Assembly (NCBI GenBank): GCA_021405325.1
Contig: QWII01000008.1
Location: forward strand, 91,852 to 155,851
Direction: 5' to 3'
Origin: Caldilinea sp. CFX5
Lineage (GTDB): Bacteria > Chloroflexota > Anaerolineae > Caldilineales > Caldilineaceae
Length of the DNA: 64,000 nucleotides
A program made the translations under genes and the position numbers. This document shows, in pieces, positions 45,901-55,310 of the stretch; position 1 is the stretch's first letter; each line of letters starts with the position of its first letter. Under the pieces are notes generated by a model, which made no database searches, was not told the origin of the DNA, and worked only from the letters and a program-made list of their open reading frames with translations.

Positions 45901-47034
45901 ATGCAGAATCGACGATCCCTCCGGGTGGGGGTGCTCTTTGGTGGGCGCAGTGGAGAACATGAAGTTTCGCTGAATAGCGCACGCAATGTGATGGAAGCGC
46001 TGGCCAAGGCGGGACATACTGTGGTGCCGATTGGGATTACGCCGCAGGGTCATTGGTTGACGGTCGGCCATCCGTTGGCGCAATTGACGGGTACAGCGGA
46101 AACGGCGACCAACAACGGGATCGTGACGCTCAATGGTGCGACCAATGGCCGCCCCAATGGCAAACATGATAGCTGGGCGCTCCTCCCCCAAGCGCATGAG
46201 GATGCCCCGCTGCCGACCATCGATGTGATCTTCCCTGTCTTGCACGGCACCTATGGCGAAGATGGCACGGTGCAGGGCTTGCTGGAGATGGCAAATCTGC
46301 CCTACGTCGGCTGTGGCGTGTTGGCGAGCGCAGTGGCAATGGACAAAGCGGTCGCCAAGCAGTTATTTGACCAGGTCGGGTTGCGGCAGGCGGCGTATGA
46401 AGTGGTGTTGCGCCGCCAGTGGCGCCATGAGCCGGAGAAGGTCATCGCCCGGCTGGAAGCGGCGTTGCCCTATCCGATGTTTGTCAAACCGGCCAATCTG
46501 GGCAGCAGCGTCGGCATCAGCAAGGTACATGACTACAGCGAATTGGCCCCGGCGCTCGACTTGGCCTGTCGCTATGACCGCAAGTTGATCATTGAGCAAG
46601 GCATCCCCAACGCCCGTGAAGTCGAGGTGAGCGTGTTGGGCAACGATGACCCCATTGTCAGCGGCGTGGGCGAGATTGTGCCGGCCAACGAATTTTATGA
46701 TTATGCGGCCAAGTATCTGACCGATGACAGCAAGCTACTCATCCCGGCGCCGGTCAGCCCGGTGATTGCCGCGCAGGTGCAGGCGATGGCGTTGAAAGCC
46801 TTCCGCACCGTCGATGGCGCCGGTCTGGCGCGGGTCGACTTTTTGTTGGACAACGGGAGCCAGACGCTCTATTTGAACGAGATCAACACCATGCCCGGCT
46901 TTACCCGCCATAGCATGTATCCCAAACTCTGGGAAGCAAGCGGGGTAAGCTACCCGGAACTGGTGGATCGGCTATTGGCGCTGGCGCTGGAACGGTATGA
47001 GGATCGCGCCGAGAATTGTACGACGCGCGCGTAA
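45901..47034 (+). CDS. ddl: D-alanine--D-alanine ligase
   Basis: 377-residue ATP-grasp ligase that makes the D-Ala-D-Ala dipeptide for MurF. Conserved parts are GGRSGEHEVSLNSARNV, DVIFPVLHGTYGEDGTVQGLLEMANLPYVGCG (here by HGTYGEDGTVQG), the ATP-grasp FVKPANLGSSVGISK, the metal region GLARVDFLLDN and LNEINTMPGFTRHSMYPKLW. A loop of about 30 residues rich in Thr, Asn and Gly (around 65-90) is inserted before the LHG motif, as in many VanA/Ddl-B proteins. GGAGGTG precedes the ATG by 2-3 nt. Confidence 0.95.
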   Translation: MQNRRSLRVGVLFGGRSGEHEVSLNSARNVMEALAKAGHTVVPIGITPQGHWLTVGHPLAQLTGTAETATNNGIVTLNGATNGRPNGKHDSWALLPQAHEDAPLPTIDVIFPVLHGTYGEDGTVQGLLEMANLPYVGCGVLASAVAMDKAVAKQLFDQVGLRQAAYEVVLRRQWRHEPEKVIARLEAALPYPMFVKPANLGSSVGISKVHDYSELAPALDLACRYDRKLIIEQGIPNAREVEVSVLGNDDPIVSGVGEIVPANEFYDYAAKYLTDDSKLLIPAPVSPVIAAQVQAMALKAFRTVDGAGLARVDFLLDNGSQTLYLNEINTMPGFTRHSMYPKLWEASGVSYPELVDRLLALALERYEDRAENCTTRA

Positions 47035-47041
47035 TATTCGA

Positions 47042-47148
47042 TGACAATTCGCTCATCTACAGAAAGTGTGAGGTTTCGACCCGCCACACCTGTCAGGTTT
47101 TGGAAACCTGACAGGTGTTCACACTTTCCGTAGATGAGCCTGACAATT
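47042..47148. mobile_element. 91-bp palindromic element (copy 1) with 8-bp direct repeats
   Basis: The element is 47050-47140, flanked by exact repeats TGACAATT (47042-47049, 47141-47148). Terminal inverted repeats of 21 bp start GCTCATCTAC (one mismatch), and an inner perfect hairpin has arms CACCTGTCAGGTTT. It has no coding capacity. The inverted copy at 58335-58425 differs only in the 3-nt loop. Confidence 0.8.
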
Positions 47149-47163
47149 AAGACAAAACCCGTC

Positions 47164-47186
47164 CCGTAGGGACGCATGAGTTTAGG
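47164..47186 (+). repeat. Half of the CCGTAGGGACGC repeat in the ftsQ leader
   Basis: It matches 60608-60630 at 22 of 23 positions. Here only one arm is present. The AGGA at its end lies 8 nt before the ftsQ ATG and is the likely ribosome site. Confidence 0.7.
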
Positions 47187-47195
47187 AATGATGGC

Positions 47196-48233
47196 ATGGC
47201 ACGGATGGTTCTGCCAGGGTCCACCAGTCGGCGAACGACTGGTGAACGCACAGCAAAGCGACAAGCAACCAAGAAACCAACGGTTAGCACGCGACCGGTA
47301 GAAACTGCCGCCGCGCCCACTCGCCGGCGGGGACAAGAGTCATTGCTGCTCGCCTCGACGGCGCAGTTGCGTGGCGGCGAACGGGTCGTCGAACAGGATG
47401 CCCAACGACGGGCGCGGCGACGGCGGCAAGCGGTGCGCCATATCCGCCAGATGGAAGCGGTGATTGAGCGGGTGCGGCTGCCGGCGGTGAGCAATCTCCA
47501 GTTGCGCCGCCCGACCTTGGCCGGCTTCAAACGGTGGCCGGCCAGTCGGATTGCCAGCGCCGTGATTCTGCTGGTAGTCATCGCTCTGATCACCTGGGTG
47601 CAGAGTGATCTACAATGGTTTGTCTACCGCGAGCATGTGGCAATCAACGGCTTGACCTATGCCAACGCCGAGCAGATCTACGAGGCCAGCGCCGTTGACA
47701 GTTGGAACCTCTTCTGGCTCTCCCCCAGCGCCATTCGCGAACGACTGGTGGAGTTGCCGGCAGTGGCCGATGCGCAAGTGGCGCTCCGTTTACCGAATCA
47801 GGTGGTCATCGATATTCAGGAAGAGCCGCCGGTCGCGCTCTGGGTGACGCAGGCCGGCAACTTCTGGCTGCTGCCCGACGGCACGGCGCTGCCGGAGCCG
47901 GCGCAGCCCAAAGCAGACTTGCTGCAAATCATTGATCACCAGAGCGACGCCAAAGCATGGAATGACCAAACCGGCGCCCAGATCGATCCAGGGGTGTTGC
48001 AAAGCGCCCTGGCGCTCACCACCTATCTGCCCGATGTGGAGCAAATCTACTTCAACGCGGGCTATGGTCTTAACTTCCATTTACCGAATACCGGAACCTG
48101 GGTCTACTGGGGCGATGGCGTCGATATGGAGAAGAAGTATACGAATTTAATCGGGATCGAGCGCCATTTGCGCACAGAGGGGACGCAGCCAAAGATTATT
48201 GATGTGCGCTTTGATAAACCGATTTTGAAGTAG
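47196..48233 (+). CDS. ftsQ: Cell division protein FtsQ/DivIB
   Basis: 345-residue bitopic protein. A long basic cytoplasmic region (about 125 residues, e.g. RRARRRRQAVRHIRQ) precedes one membrane helix (SAVILLVVIALITWV). A POTRA-like domain then begins (FVYREHVAINGLTYANAEQIYEA), followed by the FtsQ beta domain with LPAVADAQVALRLPNQVVIDIQE. FtsQ connects FtsL/DivIC to the divisome. The gene lies between ddl and ftsA as usual. The leader is almost all repeat: a mobile palindrome and a half-hairpin. Confidence 0.92.
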   Translation: MARMVLPGSTSRRTTGERTAKRQATKKPTVSTRPVETAAAPTRRRGQESLLLASTAQLRGGERVVEQDAQRRARRRRQAVRHIRQMEAVIERVRLPAVSNLQLRRPTLAGFKRWPASRIASAVILLVVIALITWVQSDLQWFVYREHVAINGLTYANAEQIYEASAVDSWNLFWLSPSAIRERLVELPAVADAQVALRLPNQVVIDIQEEPPVALWVTQAGNFWLLPDGTALPEPAQPKADLLQIIDHQSDAKAWNDQTGAQIDPGVLQSALALTTYLPDVEQIYFNAGYGLNFHLPNTGTWVYWGDGVDMEKKYTNLIGIERHLRTEGTQPKIIDVRFDKPILK

Positions 48234-48575
48234 GTCGGTGTGATCTCGATACTGCATCAGCTATCGAAACTGCGTCGAACAGAATTTTCATAAAAATTGG
48301 TAACTATTCAGCCGGAAACCAGGTTTTTTTGCCTATAATTCACGGTAACTTACCAAAGAAAAACCTGGTTTCTTCACCTAGCCGGAGTAGATACAAAAAT
48401 TGGACGTTTTTTAGACGATTTTACTATATTATCTAGCTTTAGCCCATCATCAATTCACCGCTCAAAACGAGCAGTAATATAGTAGGAAGACGCCTAGACA
48501 CTATCATCATGGGATGATGGCGAGATTATGCTTGTCAACACTGGGCATGTCAACACTGAATAAAGAGGCTCTCCC
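48234..48575. other. Spacer between ftsQ and ftsA with inverted and direct repeats
   Basis: No gene. A hairpin with perfect 14-bp arms GAAACCAGGTTTTT lies at 48315-48328 and 48359-48372. TACTATATTA (48422-48431) pairs with TAATATAGTA (48475-48484). TGTCAACACTG is directly repeated at 48533 and 48548, 15 bp apart, just before ftsA. A separate ftsA promoter may be here but no clear -35/-10 pair was found. Confidence 0.6.
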
Positions 48576-49835
48576 GTGCAAGAAATTATTTCTGCCATTG
48601 ATATTGGCACGACCAAAATCTGTACTTTGACCGCCGGCGTCACCCATGACAGTCTGGGCAATCTGGCGTTACGCATTATGGGCGAGGGCCAGGCGCCCAG
48701 CCGTGGCATCCGGCGCGGGGTTGTGGTGAATGTACAAGAGGCGACCGCCTCCATTGCCGAAGCGGTGGAGCGTTGCGAAGCGGATATGGGCCAGCGGGTC
48801 GTCAGCGCCTACGTCGGCATTGCCGGCAGCCATATCGGCACCTTGAACAGCAAAGGCGTCTCTCCCATCGACCGACGCCAGGGGGTGACCAGCAACGATA
48901 TGCAGCGCGCCTTGGAAGGGGCGCGCGCCGTGGCCCTCCCCCAAAACCAGGAGGTGATTCACGCCATTGCCCGCCAGTGGACGGTCGATGGGCAGAGCCA
49001 TGTGCAACAGCCGATGGGGATGAACGCCTATCGCCTGGAAGTGGATGCGCATATTGTCACCGGCAGCAGCACGGCGGTCAACAATCTGGTGCAATGTGTC
49101 ATGGCCCACGGCATTGATGTCGATGAACTTGTGCTGGAACCGCTGGCCAGCAACCGCACCGTCTTGCGCCCGGAGGAACGCCACATGGGCGTCGCCGTGA
49201 TCGATATTGGCGGCGGCACCACCGATGTGGCGGTCTTTATCGAGGAAGGGCTTTGTCACACCCAGATTCTCGACCTGGGGGGCAACCATTTGACCAACGA
49301 TCTGGCGGTCGGGCTTCATGCGCCCTATGAAACCGCCGAAGAGTTGAAAGTCCGTTATGGCAATGTCTTACCAGAGCGCGTAGCCGACGATGAGAAGGTG
49401 TGGGCCACCGTCTTTGGTGAAAAGGCCGAGCGCAGCTTTAGCCGACGCTTTATCTGCGAGGTGCTGGAGGCGCGCGCCATTGAAATGTTTGAAATCATTC
49501 GTGAAAAATTGGAAACGAGCGGCTACTTTGCCAAATTGCCGGCGGGGTTGGTCCTCACCGGCGGCGCCAGTCAACTGGCGGGGTTGAGCGAACTAGGCCG
49601 TGAAATTTTACAAATGCCGGTGCGCATCGGCGCGCCGGCGGCGCATCTGCCGATTGCCGGGTTGAGTCGTAAGCTGATGACGCCCGCTCACGCCACCAGC
49701 ATCGGCCTGTTACTCTGGGGGTTGGAAGGCGAAAATCGTCTGTGGCGTCGCCGTTACGATGTCGAAGAGGGCGCTGGCCGCTCGATTTGGATTAGCAATA
49801 CGATGCAGTGGTTACGTAACTTGTTGCCTGACTGA
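48576..49835 (+). CDS. ftsA: Cell division protein FtsA
   Basis: 419-residue actin-like ATPase that tethers FtsZ to the membrane. The phosphate-1 loop is [16 protein letters not shown], the 1C domain region follows (residues about 85-165), then [14 protein letters not shown] (phosphate 2) and [12 protein letters not shown] (adenosine motif). The C-terminal amphipathic tip is [16 protein letters not shown], the expected membrane-binding helix. The start is a GTG at 48576 with AAGAGG about 8 nt upstream. ftsZ follows 167 bp later. Confidence 0.95.
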   Translation: MQEIISAIDIGTTKICTLTAGVTHDSLGNLALRIMGEGQAPSRGIRRGVVVNVQEATASIAEAVERCEADMGQRVVSAYVGIAGSHIGTLNSKGVSPIDRRQGVTSNDMQRALEGARAVALPQNQEVIHAIARQWTVDGQSHVQQPMGMNAYRLEVDAHIVTGSSTAVNNLVQCVMAHGIDVDELVLEPLASNRTVLRPEERHMGVAVIDIGGGTTDVAVFIEEGLCHTQILDLGGNHLTNDLAVGLHAPYETAEELKVRYGNVLPERVADDEKVWATVFGEKAERSFSRRFICEVLEARAIEMFEIIREKLETSGYFAKLPAGLVLTGGASQLAGLSELGREILQMPVRIGAPAAHLPIAGLSRKLMTPAHATSIGLLLWGLEGENRLWRRRYDVEEGAGRSIWISNTMQWLRNLLPD

Positions 49836-49851
49836 TAGAAGAAAAAGAGAC

Positions 49852-49929
49852 TAAGAGATTAGGAGATTAAGAGATTAGCGCCGTTATTGTCACTAAAATC
49901 TCTGAATCTCTCAATCTCCTAATCTCTTA
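49852..49929. repeat. Octamer hairpin between ftsA and ftsZ
   Basis: The 5' arm (49852-49878) is TAAGAGAT, TAGGAGAT, TAAGAGAT. The 3' arm (49900-49929) is the imperfect complement (about 24 of 27 paired). It starts 16 bp after the ftsA stop. Confidence 0.7.
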
Positions 49930-50002
49930 CGAAATGTAACAAGTCAGCAGGCTTTTGCAATCTAGCACTTTTGTCGGAATCATCAAGCCAAGGAGAAAGA
50001 GT

Positions 50003-51151
50003 ATGGCAGACAAAAACAGCACGCAATTCGTAGAAAATTTTGCCAGCATCAAGGTGATTGGCGTCGGCGGCGGCGGCCAAAATGCCGTCAATCGCATGAT
50101 CGATGAAGGGATTCAGGGGGTGGAATTCATCTCGGTCAACACCGATTCGCAAGCTCTGATGCTCTCGGCTGCGCCTGTCCGCCTACGCATTGGCGACAAA
50201 TTGACCAAAGGCTTAGGCTCCGGCGGCAACCCGGAGATCGGCCAACGGGCTGCCGAAGAGAGCCGGGAAGAGATCGCCGAGATTGTCAAAGGTGCGGACA
50301 TGGTCTTTGTCACTGCCGGCATGGGGGGCGGCACCGGGTCGGGCGCCGCGCCGGTGATTGCCCGTGTAGCGCGCGACCAGGGCGCCTTGACCATCGGCGT
50401 GGTGACGCGCCCCTTCTCTTTTGAAGGCGCCCATCGCCGCCGCACAGCAGAAAACTCGCTTAAAGAGTTGACGGACAACGTCGATACGCTGATTGTGATT
50501 CCCAACGACCGGCTGTTGCAGGTGGTCGATAAGAAGCTGGGCATCAACCAGGCCTTCCGCGCCGCTGATGATGTACTGCGCCAGGGCATTCAGGGCATCT
50601 CTGAATTGATCACCATTCCCGGTTTGGTCAACCTGGACTTTGCCGATGTGCGCTCGGTCATGTTGGATGGCGGGGCGGCGCTCATGTCGGTGGGGCGGGG
50701 CGGCGGGGAAAATCGGGCCAAGGACGCCGCCAACCAGGCGATCCACAGCGCGCTGCTCGACATTTCGATTGACGGCGCCCGCTCGATCCTCTTTAACATT
50801 AAGGGTGGCGAAGAGCTGAGCCTCTACGAGGTCAACGAAGCGGCGGAAATTGTGCGCGCCAATGTCCACCCTGAAGCCAACATCATCTTCGGCGCCGTGA
50901 TCGATCCGGCGATGAAGGATGAGGTGCAACTGACGGTGATCGCCACCGGCTTTGACAAGCACGAGGAGAAGCCGAGTTACAACCAACGCAGTCGCCACGA
51001 GTCGCGCCCGGAACCGCGCCAGACGGAACGCCCGTCGACGCCGCGCACCGAAGTGCCGCGCGCCAACCCCGATTACACCGTGCGCACCTTTGAGCGGGAC
51101 GATCTGGACATTCCGGCGTTCCTCCGCCGTGCGCGCAGCAATGGTCGATAG
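50003..51151 (+). CDS. ftsZ: Cell division protein FtsZ
   Basis: 382-residue tubulin-like GTPase that forms the division ring. The N-terminal [16 protein letters not shown], the signature GGGTGSG (residues 108-114), and the T7 loop [11 protein letters not shown] are intact. A short Arg/Pro/Glu-rich linker leads to the conserved tip [11 protein letters not shown], which binds FtsA. The start at 50003 has AAGGAG 7 nt upstream; 16 more codons are open but not supported. It ends the dcw cluster and is followed by a very long hairpin. Confidence 0.97.
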   Translation: MADKNSTQFVENFASIKVIGVGGGGQNAVNRMIDEGIQGVEFISVNTDSQALMLSAAPVRLRIGDKLTKGLGSGGNPEIGQRAAEESREEIAEIVKGADMVFVTAGMGGGTGSGAAPVIARVARDQGALTIGVVTRPFSFEGAHRRRTAENSLKELTDNVDTLIVIPNDRLLQVVDKKLGINQAFRAADDVLRQGIQGISELITIPGLVNLDFADVRSVMLDGGAALMSVGRGGGENRAKDAANQAIHSALLDISIDGARSILFNIKGGEELSLYEVNEAAEIVRANVHPEANIIFGAVIDPAMKDEVQLTVIATGFDKHEEKPSYNQRSRHESRPEPRQTERPSTPRTEVPRANPDYTVRTFERDDLDIPAFLRRARSNGR

Positions 51152-51162
51152 TAAATAAGAGC

Positions 51163-51312
51163 GTTCGCTACCCCAAAAAAGGCCGACTTTTGAATGAAGG
51201 TTAGCTAATGGTTTCGGTAATCCTTGGAACTGGTCACGCCGGCGGCGATGACCTACAGTTACCGATTTATTTTCCTAACGTTCATACAAAAGTCGGCCTT
51301 TTTTGTAGTGAA
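51163..51312. terminator. Long structured terminator after ftsZ
   Basis: An outer stem GTTCGCTAC/GTAGTGAAC (one mismatch) leads into arms 51175-51204 and 51275-51304 that match at 28 of 30 positions, the last with GGCC followed by six T. The 70-nt interior holds a small CGGTAA/TTACCG pair. It looks like a terminator with an unusually long folded loop. Confidence 0.7.
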
Positions 51313-51376
51313 CCACCCAATAGGGTTGACCTGACCAGTAAAGCGCCGCGCGAAAGGCTTAAGTCTTTACTGCGGC

Positions 51377-52156
51377 TCAACGCAAGGCATCCGGGTCAAA
51401 GCGATCCGCTGAGCCGGTCGGTTGCCAGCCCAGCACTTCCTTGGCATGGTTGGTGTCGCGCCAGCGATAACGGTTTTCGGAGATGGCGTCAAAGATGTCA
51501 TATTTCAAGGACAGAGGCGCGGCGAGACATTTATCGATCATCTGCACCGCGTCCGCCTGGGAAAGATACCCAGGGAAGTGACGAATGAGCTTGGGCTGAT
51601 CGGTATCCAACACCGCGCCCAGACGAATGCACAAGACCGACATGCCATAGCGATCCGCAAACCAACGACCACACTGTTCACCAAAGAGCTTGCCCACGGC
51701 ATAGGGACTATCAGGCCGTGGCGGGTCGTTGTGGGTCAGCAACGGCCAAGGGGCTGTTACCTGGTCATATTCACCCCGCGCCAGCTTGCCATAGGGCCGA
51801 CTATCATCCCACTCGTGACCACACATCGTGCTGCCGCTGCTCATAAAAACCACGCGCTTGACCCCCGCTTCCTGCGCCGCTTGATAGACGTTGAGCGTCC
51901 CCATCATGGTTGTCGCCATGGTATCTTTCCAGTCAAAGACATCGGTGGTATTGGCGGAAAGGTGCAAGACCATATCCATCCCTTGAAAGGCTGGTTTGAT
52001 CGCTGCGGCGTCGTTAATATCAGCCTGGAGACAGGGGATGCCGGCGACTGGTCGCCGGTTAAGCGCGCTAAATTCATACTTGTCACTGAGGCCGGCAATG
52101 GTCAAGCGGCCGATCAGACCACTGGCGCCGGTGATTAAGACTTTGGGTTTTGTCAT
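51377..52156 (-). CDS. NAD-dependent epimerase/dehydratase (uronate dehydrogenase-like)
   Basis: 259-residue extended SDR. The N-terminal KVLITGASGLIGRL binds NAD, MSSGSTMCG carries the catalytic Ser, and YAVGKLFGEQ the Tyr-Lys pair (around residues 152-156). The late CIRLGAVL and the shortish C-terminal domain are similar to uronate dehydrogenases, which oxidise glucuronate or galacturonate to the lactone. The neighbourhood also has a sugar kinase and other small-molecule enzymes, but no uronate pathway is evident, so the substrate stays open. AAGGAGG lies about 5 nt before the ATG. Confidence 0.82.
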   Translation of the reverse strand: MTKPKVLITGASGLIGRLTIAGLSDKYEFSALNRRPVAGIPCLQADINDAAAIKPAFQGMDMVLHLSANTTDVFDWKDTMATTMMGTLNVYQAAQEAGVKRVVFMSSGSTMCGHEWDDSRPYGKLARGEYDQVTAPWPLLTHNDPPRPDSPYAVGKLFGEQCGRWFADRYGMSVLCIRLGAVLDTDQPKLIRHFPGYLSQADAVQMIDKCLAAPLSLKYDIFDAISENRYRWRDTNHAKEVLGWQPTGSADRFDPDALR

Positions 52157-52442
52157 GGTTTCCTCCTTGGCAATGCATAGAACGCGGATTGGGCAGACTG
52201 AGCGAATTTGTACGGATTTGCCTGATGGTACACAAGAGAAATAACGAGCGCTTTCATTGTACCAAATTGTGGGTAATGTGCAATGCGCCTTTTCGTAGGC
52301 GCTTTAGGTGCGGCGTCACTGTGGCGCATGGGAACAGGCCCTGGCACAACCTTGCCCTTTTTTGCTGATTGATGTTTTGCCGAAATCAAGGTATCATCCG
52401 GGCATAGCGTAGCAACTCATCAACTAACTAACCGAGGCAACC

Positions 52443-53792
52443 ATGTACGAACTTCCAAAACATGATCATCTCTTTCATCGGGTCATCAAAGACAAATGGC
52501 ACAAAATTTCCCACGGCAAGGGCGTTTATCTCTTTGACAGCGACGGCAAACGCTATATTGATGCCTGTGGCGGCGTCCACGTCGTGAGCATCGGCCATGC
52601 CGTCGGCGAGATCGTCGAGGCGATGTTGGAGCAGGCCAGCAAAGTGACCTTCACCTATAGCCACTTTCTCTCCGACGCCCAAATCGACCTTGCCAACAAG
52701 ATTGCCGAACTGACGCCGGCAGGTTTGTCGCGCGTCTTCTTTATTTCCGGCGGTTCGGAGGCGACTGAATCGGCTGTGAAGATTGCGCGCAAGTACCATG
52801 TCGAGACCGGCAACCCCAAGAAGTATAAAGTGATCTCCCGCTGGCAAAGCTGGCATGGCAACACGTTGGGGGCGGCGTCCCTTTCCGGGCGCACGGCGTG
52901 GCGTACCGATTACGTCCCCTATCTGCATGACTATCCCCACATCGTCCCGCCGATTCCCGAACATTGCGCCTACTGTCGCAACCGGGGCGGCTGTCAACTG
53001 GGGTGCGCCGATGAACTGGAACGGGTGATCCGCCAGGAGGGGGCCGACTATATCTCCGCCTTTATCGCCGAACCGATTCTCGGCACCTCCGCCGCCGGCG
53101 TGACGCCCCATCCTGACTACTATCCGCGCATTCGCGAAATCTGTGACAAATACAATGTGCTGCTGATCATGGACGAAGTGGTCACCGGCTTTGGGCGCAC
53201 CGGCGTCAACTTTGCCATCCAACATTGGGGCGTCACCCCCGACATTATCGCCACGGGCAAAGGGTTGAGCAGCGGCTACACCCCCATCGCGGCCACGATT
53301 ACCCATGAGCGCATCTATGACGCCATCTACCAGAAAGCCCGCTCCTTTGTGCATGGTCACACCTATGGCGGCAACCCGCTCTCCTGCGCCATCGCCCTGG
53401 CGGTGCAAGAGTATATCCAGAAACACAACCTGGTGGCGCGCTGTGCGCAGATGGGCGAGGTGATGTTGCGCAAGTTGCAGAGCTTGCAGGAATTGCCCAT
53501 CGTCGGCATTGTGCGTGGCAAAGGCTTGTTGCTGGGCATCGAGTTTGTCGCCGACAAAGCCACCTTTGCGCCCTTTGATCCGGCGCTTGGTGTGACAGGG
53601 CGGGTAGTCAACAGCGCCTTCGAGAAAGGCGTCCTGGTCATGCCCGGCGCCCCCGGCATGATCGATGGCTATGCCGGCGACCACATTGCCCTCAGTCCGC
53701 CCTTCACCGTCAGCGAAGCCGAGATCGACGAAACCGTTGCCGTCATTCGGGAAAGCATTACGGAGGTGGCGGCGCAGTTGGGGTATCATTGA
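52443..53792 (+). CDS. Class III pyridoxal-phosphate aminotransferase
   Basis: 449-residue fold-type I aminotransferase. FISGGSEATESAVKIAR binds the PLP phosphate, LLIMDEVVTGFGRTG carries the Asp for the pyridine nitrogen, and ATGKGLSSGY carries the Schiff-base Lys. An insert HCAYCRNRGGCQLGCADE has four Cys in a CxxC-x4-C-x3-C pattern, seen in some members of this family and possibly a metal site. Likely substrates are omega-amino acids or related amines with pyruvate or 2-oxoglutarate; not determinable here. GAGG precedes the ATG. A 15-bp palindrome follows the stop. Confidence 0.88.
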   Translation: MYELPKHDHLFHRVIKDKWHKISHGKGVYLFDSDGKRYIDACGGVHVVSIGHAVGEIVEAMLEQASKVTFTYSHFLSDAQIDLANKIAELTPAGLSRVFFISGGSEATESAVKIARKYHVETGNPKKYKVISRWQSWHGNTLGAASLSGRTAWRTDYVPYLHDYPHIVPPIPEHCAYCRNRGGCQLGCADELERVIRQEGADYISAFIAEPILGTSAAGVTPHPDYYPRIREICDKYNVLLIMDEVVTGFGRTGVNFAIQHWGVTPDIIATGKGLSSGYTPIAATITHERIYDAIYQKARSFVHGHTYGGNPLSCAIALAVQEYIQKHNLVARCAQMGEVMLRKLQSLQELPIVGIVRGKGLLLGIEFVADKATFAPFDPALGVTGRVVNSAFEKGVLVMPGAPGMIDGYAGDHIALSPPFTVSEAEIDETVAVIRESITEVAAQLGYH

Positions 53793-53808
53793 TTAAATGT
53801 GCTGGACC

Positions 53809-53839
53809 AGACCCTTAGGGTTTCAAACCCTAAGGGTCT
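53809..53839. repeat. Perfect 31-bp palindrome after the aminotransferase gene
   Basis: Arms of 15 bp (AGACCCTTAGGGTTT) around a single C. It lies 16 bp after the stop and 20 bp before the next start, so it may end or attenuate transcription. Confidence 0.75.
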
Positions 53840-53859
53840 ACAAACGAAAGGAGCGACCA

Positions 53860-54216
53860 ATGACGCTGCACCGCTGGTTATATCGCCTCTATCTCTACAC
53901 CATCCGTACCAACATGGCGTTGCGCCAACGGCTCTTTTCCTTCTTCTATCTCCGCCCGCGCAAAGCGGAACAACTGGAAGGCGCCGATTTGAGTTATCTC
54001 AACCTCGTGGGGACAAACCTGCGCGGGGCCAATCTCCGTTCCGCCAATCTCCGTCGGGCCGACCTCACCGGCGTTAGCTTACAGGGCGCCGACCTACGTG
54101 ACGCCGACTTGACCGGCGCGCAGGTGAGCGAGGAACAACTGGCCCAAGTCCAGTTCCTGGCCGGCGCCACCCTGCCCGATGGGACGGTGCAGATCGGCGA
54201 GCGGCAACGCCCCTAA
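53860..54216 (+). CDS. Pentapeptide repeat protein
   Basis: 118-residue protein. After a basic N-terminal region with aromatic residues (LHRWLYRLYLYTIRTN) come about ten pentapeptide units of the A(D/N)Lxx type (GADLSYLNLVGTNLRGANLRSANLRR, here by its core GANLRSANLRRADL). These build a right-handed quadrilateral helix. The C-terminal 30 residues have no repeat. Function unknown; such proteins range from gyrase protectants to membrane-associated scaffolds. AGGAG lies 7 nt before the ATG at 53860; the upstream part of the frame is repeat palindrome. Confidence 0.85.
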   Translation: MTLHRWLYRLYLYTIRTNMALRQRLFSFFYLRPRKAEQLEGADLSYLNLVGTNLRGANLRSANLRRADLTGVSLQGADLRDADLTGAQVSEEQLAQVQFLAGATLPDGTVQIGERQRP

Positions 54217-54405
54217 CCCCCAAGATCCACCACAAATATATCCTTCGCCTATAACTTGCTCTGCTACAACGCAACGCAACTATCGCTAGACTAAGGGCAT
54301 CATGCCATCAATGATCATGCCCAGCGGCAGTCGTGTGCCTGATGTTACCGACGCCGTTGACAACAAGCGGAGTGAGGGTCGCAGCAAGAAGAAGCGAGGG
54401 TACTG

Positions 54406-55266
54406 ATGACACAAGAGCAAAACCAATTTCCGCCGCAGCAGCAGGAACAGCAGCCGGGTTTACGGCGGGCCATGGACCCGCTTCCGGAATCGATCCGCCC
54501 TACCTACCGGGCAGCCGGTAAGTTGGCCGGCAAGGTCGCCTTGATCACTGGCGGTGATAGCGGCATTGGCCGCGCCGTGGCGATCCACTTTGCGCAAGAA
54601 GGCGCCCATGTCGCCATTCTCTATAAGAACGAGCATGAAGATGCCGAATCGACGCAGGAAGAAGTGACGCAAGCGGGCGCCCGCTGTATCGCCATTGCCG
54701 GCGACATCGGCGATGAAAACTTCTGCCGGCAGGCAGTCGAGCGCACTATCAATGAATTGGGCAAACTCGATATTCTGGTCAACAACGCGGCGGAACAACA
54801 TCCACGCCAAAGCATTGAGGAGATCTCCGCCGAGCAACTGGAACGCACCTTCCGCACCAATATCTTCAGCATGTTCTACCTGGTGAAAGCCGCCATGCCC
54901 CACCTCCAACAGGGTAGTACAATTATTAACACGGCGTCGGTTACTGCGTATAAGGGCAGCCCACAGTTGCTCGATTACGCTTCGACGAAGGGGGCTATCG
55001 TTGCCTTTACCCGTTCTCTCTCCCAGAGTTTGGTCGAAAAGGGCATTCGCGTCAATGCCGTCGCCCCCGGCCCGATCTGGACGCCGTTGATTCCCTCCAC
55101 CTTTCCCGAAGCAAAGGTGAGCCAGTTTGGCGCCGACACGCCGATGAAACGGGCTGGCCAGCCAGCCGAAGTTGCGCCCAGCTATGTCTTTCTGGCCTCC
55201 GACGATTCGTCCTACATGAGTGGACAAGTCTTGCATGTCAATGGTGGCGAGATCACCAATGGTTAA
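54406..55266 (+). CDS. Short-chain dehydrogenase/reductase (general-stress YdaD/YhdF type)
   Basis: 286-residue classical SDR. A Gln/Pro-rich N-terminus of about 40 residues precedes LITGGDSGIGRAVAIHFAQEGA (cofactor loop, here by GGDSGIGRAVA), DILVNNAAEQHP, the Ser in NTASVTAYKG and YASTKGA (Tyr-Lys). The glutamine-rich leader and the GDSGIG variant are typical of the YdaD/YhdF stress-associated SDRs of Bacillus. Substrate unknown. It is followed 44 bp later by a BON-domain gene on the same strand; the pair may be a stress module (inference). Confidence 0.87.
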   Translation: MTQEQNQFPPQQQEQQPGLRRAMDPLPESIRPTYRAAGKLAGKVALITGGDSGIGRAVAIHFAQEGAHVAILYKNEHEDAESTQEEVTQAGARCIAIAGDIGDENFCRQAVERTINELGKLDILVNNAAEQHPRQSIEEISAEQLERTFRTNIFSMFYLVKAAMPHLQQGSTIINTASVTAYKGSPQLLDYASTKGAIVAFTRSLSQSLVEKGIRVNAVAPGPIWTPLIPSTFPEAKVSQFGADTPMKRAGQPAEVAPSYVFLASDDSSYMSGQVLHVNGGEITNG

Positions 55267-55310
55267 CCGCGATGGCCGTTGTCACCTTGCCATGCTACAA
55301 GGAGTAAGCT

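Noticed and set aside
48480..48575. A separate ftsA promoter in the repeat-rich spacer
   Set aside because: TATGCT and AT-rich words occur but no -35/-10 pair with proper spacing was convincing.
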